Positions 16,557-26,687 of a DNA stretch of 58,249 bases are shown here, piece by piece. The stretch lies in NCBI GenBank assembly GCA_030038235.1, contig JASHPE010000171.1, positions 1-58,249 of the forward strand, read 5' to 3'. The translations under genes and the position numbers were made by a program. This DNA comes from Terriglobia bacterium (GTDB lineage Bacteria > Acidobacteriota > Terriglobia > UBA7540). Every line of letters begins with the position of its first letter. Positions within the stretch are counted from its first letter, which is position 1. The notes under the pieces were generated by a model, which was not told where the DNA came from, ran no database searches, and worked only from the letters and a program-made list of their open reading frames with translations.

Positions 16557-17503
16557 CGCGGCGCCGCGAGAACCGCATCGGCAATGCGAACCGCGGGCAC
16601 GATGGCGGCCACATCATGTATGCGAACGATGTGAGCACCGCCGAGAATCGCCGCCGTAACGGCAGCGGCGTCGCCGATCTGCAGCAGTCGCAGCGCTTCG
16701 GAATCGATTGGAAGTCCTGCCTTGACCAACTTCCACGGACCTTGCCGCGCACTCATTTTTGCCGATCGCCGTACCGGATCGAGTCCCTCACCTGATGCCA
16801 CCGCCTGTACGAATGATTTGCGCGACGCTCCCGCGAGGAGCGGCAATCCGAACCGCCGCAGGCGTCCGAGTGCGGCGATGATCTCGAAGTTCTGGCGGCG
16901 CGTCTTGCCGAAGCCGAGTCCCGGATCGATGATGAGCTGCGAGCGTCGCACGCCGCGCCGCAGAGCCTCGCTAATCGACCAGGCCAGTCCGCGGCCGAGC
17001 GATCGCGCAATGGATCGCGCGAACGGCCGCTGCTGCATGGTTCGAGGGCGACCGCGCATGTGCATTAAAATCAGCGGCGCACGATGGCGGCGCGCGACGT
17101 CCGCCACCTGGGAATCGAAACGCAGGCCGCTCACGTCATTAATGATCGACGCTCCGACGCGGATCGCCTGCTCGGCGACTTCGCTTTTCGTGGTGTCGAT
17201 GGAAATAGTCAGAGACGGCGCGCGCCGATGCAGTGCGCGGATCACCGGCAGCACGCGAGCGAGTTCCACGTCGGCCGAGACCGGCATGGAGCCCGGCCGC
17301 GTGGATTCGCCGCCCACATCGATCCAGTCCGCGCCCTGCCGCATCATCTCGACGCCGTGCTCAACGGCGGATTTCGCGTCGAGGTAAAGCCCGCCGTCCG
17401 AGAACGAGTCCGGAGTGACGTTGAGCACGCCCATGACGAGCGTGCGGTCGCCGAGGTGAACCTTACGGCCGGCCATTGCGAGGGTGAATGGAGGTCGACG
17501 CAT
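16553..17503 (-). CDS. folP: dihydropteroate synthase
   Basis: FolP condenses 6-hydroxymethyl-7,8-dihydropterin diphosphate with p-aminobenzoate in folate synthesis, and is the sulfonamide target. Motifs are intact: MGVLNVTPDSFSDGG, GGESTRPGS, INDVSGL, MHMRG, IDPGLGFGKT, AGASRKSFV and VRIHDV. The 316 residues include an insertion after SRKSFV (SAKMSARQGPWKLVKAG, near residue 260) absent from the usual ~280-residue protein. ATG 17503 is chosen because MRRPPFTLAMAGRKVHLG leads directly into motif 1; the frame stays open upstream through the glpF region. A 56-bp gap, mostly a palindromic repeat, separates it from glpF upstream. Confidence 0.92.
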   Translation of the reverse strand: MRRPPFTLAMAGRKVHLGDRTLVMGVLNVTPDSFSDGGLYLDAKSAVEHGVEMMRQGADWIDVGGESTRPGSMPVSADVELARVLPVIRALHRRAPSLTISIDTTKSEVAEQAIRVGASIINDVSGLRFDSQVADVARRHRAPLILMHMRGRPRTMQQRPFARSIARSLGRGLAWSISEALRRGVRRSQLIIDPGLGFGKTRRQNFEIIAALGRLRRFGLPLLAGASRKSFVQAVASGEGLDPVRRSAKMSARQGPWKLVKAGLPIDSEALRLLQIGDAAAVTAAILGGAHIVRIHDVAAIVPAVRIADAVLAAPR

Positions 17504-17509
17504 GCAAAT

Positions 17510-17556
17510 GGAAAGTGACGAGTGACAAGTGACGTCACTTGCCACTTGCCACTTCC
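17510..17556. repeat. loop-free inverted repeat of period-7 words (CACTTGC type)
   Basis: The left arm GGAAAGTGACGAGTGACAAG and right arm CACTTGCCACTTGCCACTTC mirror each other almost base for base with no loop. The unit word is about 7 nt (CACTTGC/CACTTGT). It fills most of the folP-glpF gap. Confidence 0.85.
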
Positions 17557-17559
17557 CTG

Positions 17560-18276
17560 CTACGCAGGAAACAATCTCACATACAGAGCCGCACCGAGAA
17601 TACCGCCAATCACCGGGCCCACCACTGGAATCCAGGCGTAGCCCCAATCCGATCCGCCTTTGCCTGGGATAGGAAGCAGCGCGTGCGCGATACGCGGCGC
17701 GAGGTCGCGCGCTGGGTTGATGGCGTAGCCGGTGGGGCCGCCGAGCGAGAGTCCAATGGACCACACGAGGACGCCGACCAGCAACGGCGTGAGACCGCTG
17801 TCGTTCGCGGGCTTGTAAGAACCAAGCGCAAGTACGCCAAACACCAGCACGAACGCGCCGATGATCTCCGTGATCAGGTTGGCGCCGGCGCGCCGGACTG
17901 CGGGCGCCGTGCAAAATGCCACCAGTTTGAGCGCAGGATCTGGGGTCTCGACCCAATGCGCGAGGTAGCTCAGCCACACCAGTGCAGCTCCGAGCAGTGC
18001 GCCCAGGAATTGGGCAGCGAGATAAGCAGGCACGCGCGTCCAGGGGAATCGCCCGACGGCGGCGAGGCCAAGCGTCACTGCGGGATTGATGTGCGCACCG
18101 CTGACGCGTCCGACGGCGTAGACCGCGAGCGCCACCGCCAGACCCCATCCCGTCGTGATGACGATCCACCCGGAGTTTTGCGCCTTGGATTTGCTCAGGA
18201 CGACACCAGCCACTACACCGTCACCGAGCAAGACCAGCAGCGCCGTTCCCACCAGTTCCGCCACGAAGGTGTTCAT
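17560..18276 (-). CDS. glpF: aquaglyceroporin (MIP family)
   Basis: The 238-residue membrane protein has six hydrophobic segments and the two NPA boxes of the MIP family: GAHINPAVT (NPA 64-66) and YAINPARDLAPR (NPA 187-189). An Asp follows the second NPA-Arg (NPARD), which marks glycerol-facilitator (GlpF) rather than water-only channels. It should carry glycerol or other small neutral solutes across the inner membrane. ATG 18276 follows GGAGGGACGA. It lies upstream of folP on the same strand but is unrelated in function; glpK lies 22 kb away. Confidence 0.85.
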   Translation of the reverse strand: MNTFVAELVGTALLVLLGDGVVAGVVLSKSKAQNSGWIVITTGWGLAVALAVYAVGRVSGAHINPAVTLGLAAVGRFPWTRVPAYLAAQFLGALLGAALVWLSYLAHWVETPDPALKLVAFCTAPAVRRAGANLITEIIGAFVLVFGVLALGSYKPANDSGLTPLLVGVLVWSIGLSLGGPTGYAINPARDLAPRIAHALLPIPGKGGSDWGYAWIPVVGPVIGGILGAALYVRLFPA

Positions 18277-18390
18277 TCGTCCCTCCCCGACCTCGTCGAC
18301 ACCGAAGGCGCGGTCAAGGAGTATATCTGCTTTTGACGATTATTGGTGCCCCGGAGTTGTCGGAGTGGGGACTGGGACGAACGCGTTGGG

Positions 18391-18499
18391 CAGAAGTGGC
18401 AAGTGGCGGGTGGCAGGAACCAAGTCAGTTGCCGCTTGCCACTTCGTCAGCGACCACCGGTCACTTGGCTTGCCACTTGTCACTTGCCACATGCCACTG
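18391..18499. repeat. period-7 CACTTGC/AAGTGGC inverted-repeat cluster
   Basis: Left words (AAGTGGCAAGTGGCGGGTGG) are mirrored by right words (GCTTGCCACTTG, CACTTGCCACATGCCACTG). It occupies the gap between glpF and the YXWGXW gene and ends 3 bp from the latter's stop codon. Confidence 0.8.
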
Positions 18500-18502
18500 T
18501 TT

Positions 18503-18796
18503 CTAGCGCCAGCGGCCACCCACGAAGATGTAGCCACCGCGAACGCGCCGATAGTGTGGCGCGATCCACACGGCGCGCGGGCGAGGCGGTCGTACCCAGC
18601 CGCCCGGAACCCAGACATAAGCGCCGCCACGCCACTCGTGCCAACCCTCACGCCAAACGAATCCGGGACCCGGCGCGACACCAACCACTCCTACATGCAC
18701 CGGCCGGGGCGGCGCGACGCTGATCACCACCTGCGCGCTCGCGAGCCCTGCGGTCATCAGAAGCGCGAAAATCAACATATAGAATTTCTTTGCCAT
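18503..18796 (-). CDS. YXWGXW-repeat secreted protein
   Basis: A 97-residue exported protein starts MAKKFYMLIFALLMTAGLASAQ, a clean signal peptide. The mature part is rich in Pro, Gly, Trp and Arg with motifs of the form WREGWHEWRGGAYVWVPGGW and ends IFVGGRWR. This resembles YXWGXW-repeat proteins of unknown function common in Acidobacteria and Proteobacteria. ATG 18796 follows GGAGGTTTGAA; five codons upstream there is another possible start. It stands alone, with no partner. Confidence 0.75.
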   Translation of the reverse strand: MAKKFYMLIFALLMTAGLASAQVVISVAPPRPVHVGVVGVAPGPGFVWREGWHEWRGGAYVWVPGGWVRPPRPRAVWIAPHYRRVRGGYIFVGGRWR

Positions 18797-19097
18797 TTCA
18801 AACCTCCGCAAGAATCAAGTTGTGGCGCGACTCGCGCCGGAGCCTAACCCATCAACCCATCATCGGCGGCGCCTGGCTCCTTCAGCATCGCTCGACAATC
18901 AGGTTAGCAAATCTGGAACCAAAGTTCAGCAGTCGGTAAACCGCTTGAGGGGAAGCAACTTGGAGGAAAAACGAAGTCAATGTCGAAACTGTTGGCCGAA
19001 ATCCAGCACCAAATGGTGCGTGAAATCGTGCAACAGCGTGGGTGTCGGGAGTGGGGCGTCGGGTGTCGGGGAATACGATCCATCGCCCGATTCCCTT

Positions 19098-21008
<1,911 letters not shown>

Positions 21009-21097
21009 AACCTGCCTCCTGCCTGTTCCGGCGCCTGAGCGCCGCCTTGCCCTGATTCTTGGATGCCCGTCACCTCAATTCGTAGCGTTCCTGTAGA

Positions 21098-21178
21098 GCC
21101 GGCATCGTGACCCCTCTGGCGCGGGCGTCTCGTCCGCGCCGAGACGCCTCAGCTACAGCGGCCGGGACGGCCGCGCTA
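21098..21178. repeat. palindromic repeat pair between tilS and ftsH
   Basis: GGCGTCTCG-loop-CGAGACGCC is a perfect 9-bp hairpin, and GCGGCC-GGGAC-GGCCGC is a second hairpin. The element abuts the tilS stop codon, and the TAG lies in the repeat word CGTAGCGCGGCC. A terminator role is possible but no T-run follows. Confidence 0.65.
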
Positions 21179-22732
21179 CGTCGTCAACTCCTCGCGGATG
21201 AATAGCCGCTTCCCACGCTCCGTTTCGCCTCCGGAAGCCGGCGCAAAGCCTCTCACCCAAACGATAGCTCCGGCGGACTCCAATATCGGCCACCAAGCTC
21301 GCTCCATTACCGGAATGCGACGCCGCTGAAACAATTCCTTCAACTTTACCGGATTGGCGTTTCCCAAGGCGCGGAAGCGGTCCCCAGCCCGCCAACTGCG
21401 GAGAGTCAGCGGAGCCGCCAAATTTAGAGGATCCAACCACACAGCCTCGCTTGTATTATACTCCGTTTCCGGTTCGTTGGCATCCACTTTTGCTGTAGCG
21501 CCGGTGTCCCCACCGGCGCGATGGGGCTGAAAAACCGCCGGTGAGGACACCGGCGCTACAGCGAACTGACCCGCGACGGTTTCATCGGCAAAAGTCAGGC
21601 TGAGCCGGAGACGAAGCGCCGGAATCTCCACAGCCGCCGGAGGCCGAACCGTGTAACAGAAGCCGCAACTCTCGGCGACGGGGTCTTTGGGACGCTTCTG
21701 CTGGTTCCGGCCGATCACCAGCCACTCAAAGTCCCGCCGGGCCTCGACGCCGGTCGCCAGGATCATCCGCTTTCCGCTCTGACCTGAGGCGGCGAGACGG
21801 CGCAGAGCCTCCATCTCACTGTGACTGATGGCGAAAGGTCCACCCGTCCCGGCGCCGCCTTCAATCGCCTCCGCGACCATGCGGCGCAGAACGCGGCGGG
21901 CGATGGCGGGCGGGAACTCCCTGAGGCGCCGGGCCGGAATCCGAACCGTGCCGCCTTCGCGCCGCAGCCAGGGCGTGGAGCGGTCTCGCGCCTGTGCTTC
22001 AAGAAAAGCTTCATCCTCGCGGGCCCGATCGGCGAATCCCGCAAGCGACTCCACCACCTGAGGGTTGAAGTCCCGCTCAAGCACGGGCAAAATCCGTTCT
22101 CGAAGCCGATTCCGGGTGAACCGGGTTTCGCGGTTGCTGGCGTCGACCCGGTAAGCGAGTCCGCGAGCCTCAACTTCGGATTCGACCTCGGCCCGTGTGA
22201 TCGTCAGAAAGGGCCGCACCACACCATCTTCGAGCACCGGGTGAATGCCGCCCAGTCCGCGCGTACCGGCGCCGCGGATCAGGCGCAGCAGCACAGTTTC
22301 AGCCTGATCGTTGGCGGTGTGAGCGGTGGCGACCTGGTCAAGTTTGCCCTGACGAACCAGCGTAAAAAAGAATCCATAACGCAGGTCGCGGGCCATCGAC
22401 TCGAGGTTGCGTTTCTTTGCTCGTGCGATCACAGCCACGTCGGCGCCCGAACAATGAAGCTCGATTCCGAGCTGCTGTGCCCGCTGCCTGACAAACGCCT
22501 CATCGGCGTCGGATTCGGCTCCTCGCAGGTGGTGATTGAAGTGAACGGCAGAGACAGTCAGACCGGCCTCATGTGCGTAGGCAACGGCGAAATCGAGCAG
22601 CAGCATGGAGTCAGGCCCGCCAGAGACGGCGATTCCAACACGATCACCGGGCCGGAACAGTCGCGAACGGCGCATCGCCAAGCGCCAAGCCGCGTAAACC
22701 GGGGTCGATTTCTGAGCGTCTTTCGGGGACAA
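21176..22732 (-). CDS. tilS: tRNA(Ile)-lysidine synthetase
   Basis: TilS modifies C34 of tRNA-Ile(CAU) to lysidine so that it reads AUA. The N-terminal PP-loop SGGPDS (37-42) and the region RHNHHLRGxxSD-like FNHHLRGAESD are intact, followed by TAHTANDQAETVLLRLIRGAG and the linker ASNRETRFTRNRLR. The C-terminal tRNA-binding part ends LRSWRAGDRF..KLKELFQRRRIP. Total length of 518 is long for the family. Excess sequence around residues 390-425 corresponds to a dispersed palindromic element (see 21492-21562). The start is uncertain: TTG 22732, or ATG 22678 with M at residue 19. Confidence 0.9.
   Translation of the reverse strand: MSPKDAQKSTPVYAAWRLAMRRSRLFRPGDRVGIAVSGGPDSMLLLDFAVAYAHEAGLTVSAVHFNHHLRGAESDADEAFVRQRAQQLGIELHCSGADVAVIARAKKRNLESMARDLRYGFFFTLVRQGKLDQVATAHTANDQAETVLLRLIRGAGTRGLGGIHPVLEDGVVRPFLTITRAEVESEVEARGLAYRVDASNRETRFTRNRLRERILPVLERDFNPQVVESLAGFADRAREDEAFLEAQARDRSTPWLRREGGTVRIPARRLREFPPAIARRVLRRMVAEAIEGGAGTGGPFAISHSEMEALRRLAASGQSGKRMILATGVEARRDFEWLVIGRNQQKRPKDPVAESCGFCYTVRPPAAVEIPALRLRLSLTFADETVAGQFAVAPVSSPAVFQPHRAGGDTGATAKVDANEPETEYNTSEAVWLDPLNLAAPLTLRSWRAGDRFRALGNANPVKLKELFQRRRIPVMERAWWPILESAGAIVWVRGFAPASGGETERGKRLFIREELTT
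21492..21562. repeat. ~70-bp GCCGGTG palindromic element (copy B), inside tilS
   Basis: The inverted ends GCTGTAGCGCCGGTGTC and GACACCGGCGCTACAGC match copy A at 12698-12767. On the minus strand it lies inside the tilS frame and adds the peptide QFAVAPVSSPAVFQP. The same peptide, QFAVAPVSSPA, appears by chance translation of copy A, which shows that the tilS segment is repeat-derived. Confidence 0.88.
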
Positions 22733-22736
22733 TCCC

Positions 22737-23426
22737 TCAGCCTTCCTTCGAACGCGAAAAAATCGAGGTTTTTCCGTTCATAATTCCAGCCTCTAAGATG
22801 CGTTGGGAGCGATTTCGCCCCATTTTCCGTCGATATTCTGGCCAATTTGGCCGCGTTTTCGGTTCCTTCGTGGGTTCGCTTTTTGTTACCTTTCTAGACT
22901 CTGCATTGATTCCATTGGACTTGTTGGCTTCGCTTCCTTGTTTTTGAGGTAGAGGGGTACGTACGCCTTGGTTCCCCCTCGGGGGCGCGTTCGGGATTCG
23001 TTTCGGGTTTGCTCTCCGCAGGAACACGGGGGCGCGCTGTTTTCGCTCCTGCTGCGCGTGTGCTAGAAACGTAGCTTCGTTTAGCTTCGTTTTAGCTTCG
23101 TTTTTCGGGCTGTTTTGTTGATTCCAAAGATGTTCCTTAGCCTCGTTTTGCGAAAACGTGCAAAATTTATAGGGTGGGAGGGCTCGCTTTTCGGTCGATG
23201 CTCTGCTGCACGCCGGTTCGCGCTGGAGCCTGCAGAACTCCCGCGCATCCGCGCCGCGAGCGCGCGGCTCGCGCTCCAGGGATTCCGCCGCCAGCCGGCG
23301 CGATTGCAGGTTCAGGGCAGAGCGGAATTTCCCGGCCTTGCTGCGCGGGCCGGTGGATCCCAGGTCGCTCAGGCGATTGGGGACGGGGCGTTGGGAGGCG
23401 CGGGCAGGAGCTTCGCAGAGGGACAT
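22737..23426 (-). CDS. degenerate protein with STGPRS-x-GK motif, C-terminus probably not genuine
   Basis: I recognise only the N-terminal part: NRLSDLGSTGPRSKAGKFRS followed by ALNLQSRRLAAESLERE. It resembles a widespread Acidobacteria family with an ST/KGPxTxxGKxRSxxN motif. ATG 23426 has a perfect GGAGGTTAATT site. After about residue 75 the sequence becomes low in complexity and lysine/asparagine-rich, covering repeats of the TAGCTTCGTTT type (23072-23106), so the reading frame has probably been lost by a frameshift or deletion. The function of the family is unknown. The frame ends 4 bp before the tilS start. Confidence 0.4.
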   Translation of the reverse strand: MSLCEAPARASQRPVPNRLSDLGSTGPRSKAGKFRSALNLQSRRLAAESLEREPRARGADAREFCRLQREPACSRASTEKRALPPYKFCTFSQNEAKEHLWNQQNSPKNEAKTKLNEATFLAHAQQERKQRAPVFLRRANPKRIPNAPPRGNQGVRTPLPQKQGSEANKSNGINAESRKVTKSEPTKEPKTRPNWPEYRRKMGRNRSQRILEAGIMNGKTSIFSRSKEG

Positions 23427-23734
23427 AATTAACCTCCAAGCGTCGGCCAGGATTACCGGCCGGACGCAAGCGGATAAATTGCCCTCCCCAGAGAAACTCT
23501 AATATAGCATGAGCAGAGGAGACTTCGTCACGAAAATAAACTTGCGGGTAGTGTCCTAATTCCCCTCACGTGTGCAGTTAGGACGCCACCCAAATTCCTT
23601 GTAACAAGTTCGGCCAACAGGGTTTCTGGCTTTTCTGACCTTCCTTCAACTGCGATTCGGCAGGCGAAAGTGCGTCAAGATTGTCCTCTTTTGGCGACTG
23701 ATTTTAACAATTCTACTAATATCCGTAATTCCCC

Positions 23735-23764
23735 TTGCCAAGTTACGTTTTGCTGTTGTATAAG
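23735..23764 (+). promoter_or_regulatory. candidate sigma-70 promoter for the FG-GAP/choice-of-anchor-D gene
   Basis: TTGCCA (23735-23740), 18 bp, then TATAAG (23759-23764) give a good match to the consensus. It lies in the 580-bp gap 23427-24006, which has no other gene, and would give a long ~235-nt leader. The left part of the gap has the inverted pair GTCCTAA/TTAGGAC (23552-23585). Confidence 0.45.
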
Positions 23765-24006
23765 AATGACGGAGCCAGACCACTTGTTAGCACGACAAGC
23801 GGGCCATCAGACGCAACTCTAAAACTACAACGTAAGACGGGTCCCTAGATCCAAAACTGGACTAACAGGCTGTCTAGCGACAGGACGCGGTTAGGGCCGA
23901 CGCTCGCGACCACATATGCCGTCGCACAAGTCCGGGGATAAGCCCCGAAAGCCAGCCCGGAGCCTTGCCAGGAGGCGCCGGCAGGAAACTTGAAACGGAG
24001 TCAACG

Positions 24007-26370
24007 ATGTCGAAGAAAAACAAGCTCCACTTCCACCGAGTACGCTTGGCTCTGGCCCTCCTGGCGATCTCGCTGGCGGGCGGCGAAATCGCTCGGGGCG
24101 CTAGCAATGCGATTCCACTCATCAGTCAACTGGCGCCACTCACCGTAACGCCGGGAACCAACGGTTTGACGCTCGTGGTAAACGGCGCCGGGTTCATTTC
24201 GGGCGCGCAGGCTTACTGGAATGGCAGCTCCATCAGCACCCAATACATTTCAGAGTCCCAACTCTCTGTGACCGTGCCTTCGTCAGACCTGATTCAGGCG
24301 GGCACTGTCGCGATCACAGTCCAGAACCCCGGCACCCAGAATTCCAATACCTCTTATTTCCAGATTGCCAACCCAGAGTCGAGTCTCGGCTTCAGCGGCC
24401 CTCAACTCCCCAGCAATGGCCAGGCGTACTCCGTGGCCGCAGGCGACTTCGCGGGCACGGGAAGGCTCGACTTGGTGTCAGGAAACACGGCCACGAGTTC
24501 GGTTTCAGTTTCGATGGGCAATGGTGATGGAACTTTCGGATCGCCGCAGAGCTATTCTGTCGGCTCGATTGAAGCCGCCTTCGTTGTGGCCGCCGATTTT
24601 AACGGCGACGGTAACCTGGACGTTGCCACCGCCGCCAACGGAGCCACAAGTGTGGTTTCGGTTTTGCTTGGAAACGGCGATGGAACTTTCCAGCCTTATC
24701 GCGACCTTGTGGTGACCTCGGGCGAGGTTCTGACTGACTTGGCGGTCGCGGATTTCAATGGCGATGGCAAGCTGGATTTGGCCATCATGGGCGAGTCGAA
24801 CACCGTTCTGATAGCGCTCGGTAATGGCGACGGAACTTTCCAAACGCCCAAGAGCTATGCCGTCGGAAACGACGCGGAATGGGCGACCGTCGGCGACTTC
24901 AATGGCGACGGCAAGCTCGACCTGGCCGTGAGCAATTACGTCGATAACACGGTGTCCGTGCTGCTCGGCAACGGGGACGGAACCTTCCAGTCGCAATTGG
25001 TTTACCCGACCGCCCCCAACCCGGGCTCGATCGTCACAGCAGATTTCAACGGCGACGGCAAGCTCGATCTCGCCGCTGTGGCGAGAACCAGCAACTCTTC
25101 CGTCTTTGCAGTCTCCGTTCTGCTCGGAAACGGCGACGGCACGTTCCAGCCGCACATCGAGTACACCACCGGCGACGAACCGGGCCAGATTGTCGCGAGC
25201 GATTTCAATGACGACGGCAAGATGGATGTGGCCACGATCAACGCCTGCGGCGACGATCCGAACTGCGGATCGACAAGCAGCTCCACCGTATCTATTCTGG
25301 TCGGAAACGGCGACGGCACGTTCCAGAACCACATTGATTTTCCGGCCGGATTGTCCGCAAGCCAGCTCGTGGCCGGCGACTTCAATGGCGACGGCAAGCC
25401 GGATCTTGTTTCGGCATCCGGGACGCTCTCGGTGCTGCTTCAGACCACCGCCACTCTCTCGTCGGGAGCGCTTCTGTTCGGCATCCAGGGTGTGGGGTCC
25501 AGCAGCACACCGCAGACGGTCACGCTCACCAACACGGCGACGATAGCGCTCGACATCAGCAGCATCGGCCTGACAGGGTCGAACCCGGGAGACTATTCGT
25601 TCACCACAAGTTGCGGCACCGTTCTGGAGCCGGGAGCCAATTGCACGATCTCGGTGACGTTTACACCGACCGTGGCGGGAATGCGCACTGCGTTTGTTTC
25701 TATCGCGGACAGTGCTCTGGGGAGCCCGCAGAACATCGCCCTCACCGGGACCGCATCGTCAGTCGGAGCTGCCGTCAGCCCCACAAGCCTGACCTTTACC
25801 ACGACGCTGGTGGGCAAGAGCAGCCAAGCCCAGGTCGTCACGCTCATGAACACAGGCGATGCATCTCTGAACATCTCCAGCATCGCCACGACCGGCTCTT
25901 TCGCCGACGTCAGCTCTTGCCCGGCGAGTCTCGCGGCAGGCGAAACCTGCACGGTGAAAGTCGTCTTCAGGCCAACGCAGGGCGGAGCGGCAAGCGGCAC
26001 GATGAGCTTCAACGACAACGCTCCTAATTCCCCGCAAACGGTCACACTCAGCGGCACTGGCACTTACTTCGGTCTGTCGGCCACGCTGGTCAAGTTCGGG
26101 GACGTAGCGGTCGGTCAGAGCACGCAGCAAGTGGTGACGCTCATGAACGATGCGAAGACCAGCCAGGCCGTCCATGGGATCTCAATCAGCGGCAAGAACG
26201 CAAATGAGTTCTCGCAGACTAACACTTGTGGTTCAAGCCTGGGTCCGGGAGCAAGCTGTCAGATCACTTTGACCTTCAAACCCACCCAGCAAGGCTCGGC
26301 AAGCGCGACGCTTGAGGTCAATGGCGGCGGCAGCATCGAGACGGCGAAGCTGTCAGGAACAGGCACCTAA
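24007..26370 (+). CDS. secreted FG-GAP repeat and choice-of-anchor-D protein
   Basis: The 787-residue product opens with a signal peptide (MSKKNKLHFHRVRLALALLA, then ARGAS). Next comes an IPT/TIG-like Ig domain (about 35-120: TPGTNGLTLVVNGAGFI). About seven FG-GAP repeats follow (about 140-480: DFNGDGKLDLAV, VSVLLGNGDGTFQ), then three choice-of-anchor-D/ASPM-SPD-2-Hydin domains (about 490-785: VGSSSTPQTVTLTNT, FTPTVAGMRTAFVSI). The domains suggest an adhesive or matrix protein outside the cell; no enzyme motif is seen. ATG 24007 follows a weak GGAG. The conserved D-x-D-G-D loops suggest calcium binding. Confidence 0.85.
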   Translation: MSKKNKLHFHRVRLALALLAISLAGGEIARGASNAIPLISQLAPLTVTPGTNGLTLVVNGAGFISGAQAYWNGSSISTQYISESQLSVTVPSSDLIQAGTVAITVQNPGTQNSNTSYFQIANPESSLGFSGPQLPSNGQAYSVAAGDFAGTGRLDLVSGNTATSSVSVSMGNGDGTFGSPQSYSVGSIEAAFVVAADFNGDGNLDVATAANGATSVVSVLLGNGDGTFQPYRDLVVTSGEVLTDLAVADFNGDGKLDLAIMGESNTVLIALGNGDGTFQTPKSYAVGNDAEWATVGDFNGDGKLDLAVSNYVDNTVSVLLGNGDGTFQSQLVYPTAPNPGSIVTADFNGDGKLDLAAVARTSNSSVFAVSVLLGNGDGTFQPHIEYTTGDEPGQIVASDFNDDGKMDVATINACGDDPNCGSTSSSTVSILVGNGDGTFQNHIDFPAGLSASQLVAGDFNGDGKPDLVSASGTLSVLLQTTATLSSGALLFGIQGVGSSSTPQTVTLTNTATIALDISSIGLTGSNPGDYSFTTSCGTVLEPGANCTISVTFTPTVAGMRTAFVSIADSALGSPQNIALTGTASSVGAAVSPTSLTFTTTLVGKSSQAQVVTLMNTGDASLNISSIATTGSFADVSSCPASLAAGETCTVKVVFRPTQGGAASGTMSFNDNAPNSPQTVTLSGTGTYFGLSATLVKFGDVAVGQSTQQVVTLMNDAKTSQAVHGISISGKNANEFSQTNTCGSSLGPGASCQITLTFKPTQQGSASATLEVNGGGSIETAKLSGTGT

Positions 26371-26401
26371 AAGTTAGCAGGGGGCGGGGCCAGGCAGGTG
26401 A

Positions 26402-26680
26402 GCTGGCACTACGGGCTTACCTCGTGCAATCCCACCGAAAGTTAAACATGGCGGGAACGGCATTTATTTGGACAATTCGACTCAGAATGTCCTGGTTCAA
26501 AACAACCTGGTTTACCGGGTTTCCTACACCGCCCTGTTCTTCAACGACGATTCGCCGCCGCCCGGGTTCGTTCCCTTTTCGACCGCCAACGTAGGTCCGA
26601 CGGTGCCCTTGAATCCTCCGGCCGATCCCGTTCCGGAAGCATTTCCATTGCGACTGCTCAACCAGCTTACCGGATTCTAG
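26402..26680 (+). pseudogene. C-terminal remnant of a right-handed beta-helix protein
   Basis: Continuous translation from 26402, after a TGA at 26399-26401, yields KHGGNGIYLDNSTQNVLVQ followed by NNLVYRVSYTALFFNDDS. This is a typical beta-helix rung pattern of pectate-lyase-like proteins, and it ends LRLLNQLTGF. The N-terminal hundreds of residues expected for this fold are missing, and there is no start codon with a ribosome-binding site before the recognisable part. The gene is a broken fragment at the end of the 316-bp gap 26371-26687. Confidence 0.65.
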
Positions 26681-26687
26681 CCGGAGG

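Noticed and set aside
16553..18169. 538-residue frame joining folP and its upstream region
   Set aside because: The part before 17503 is antisense-like shadow of glpF in another frame; folP motifs begin after it.
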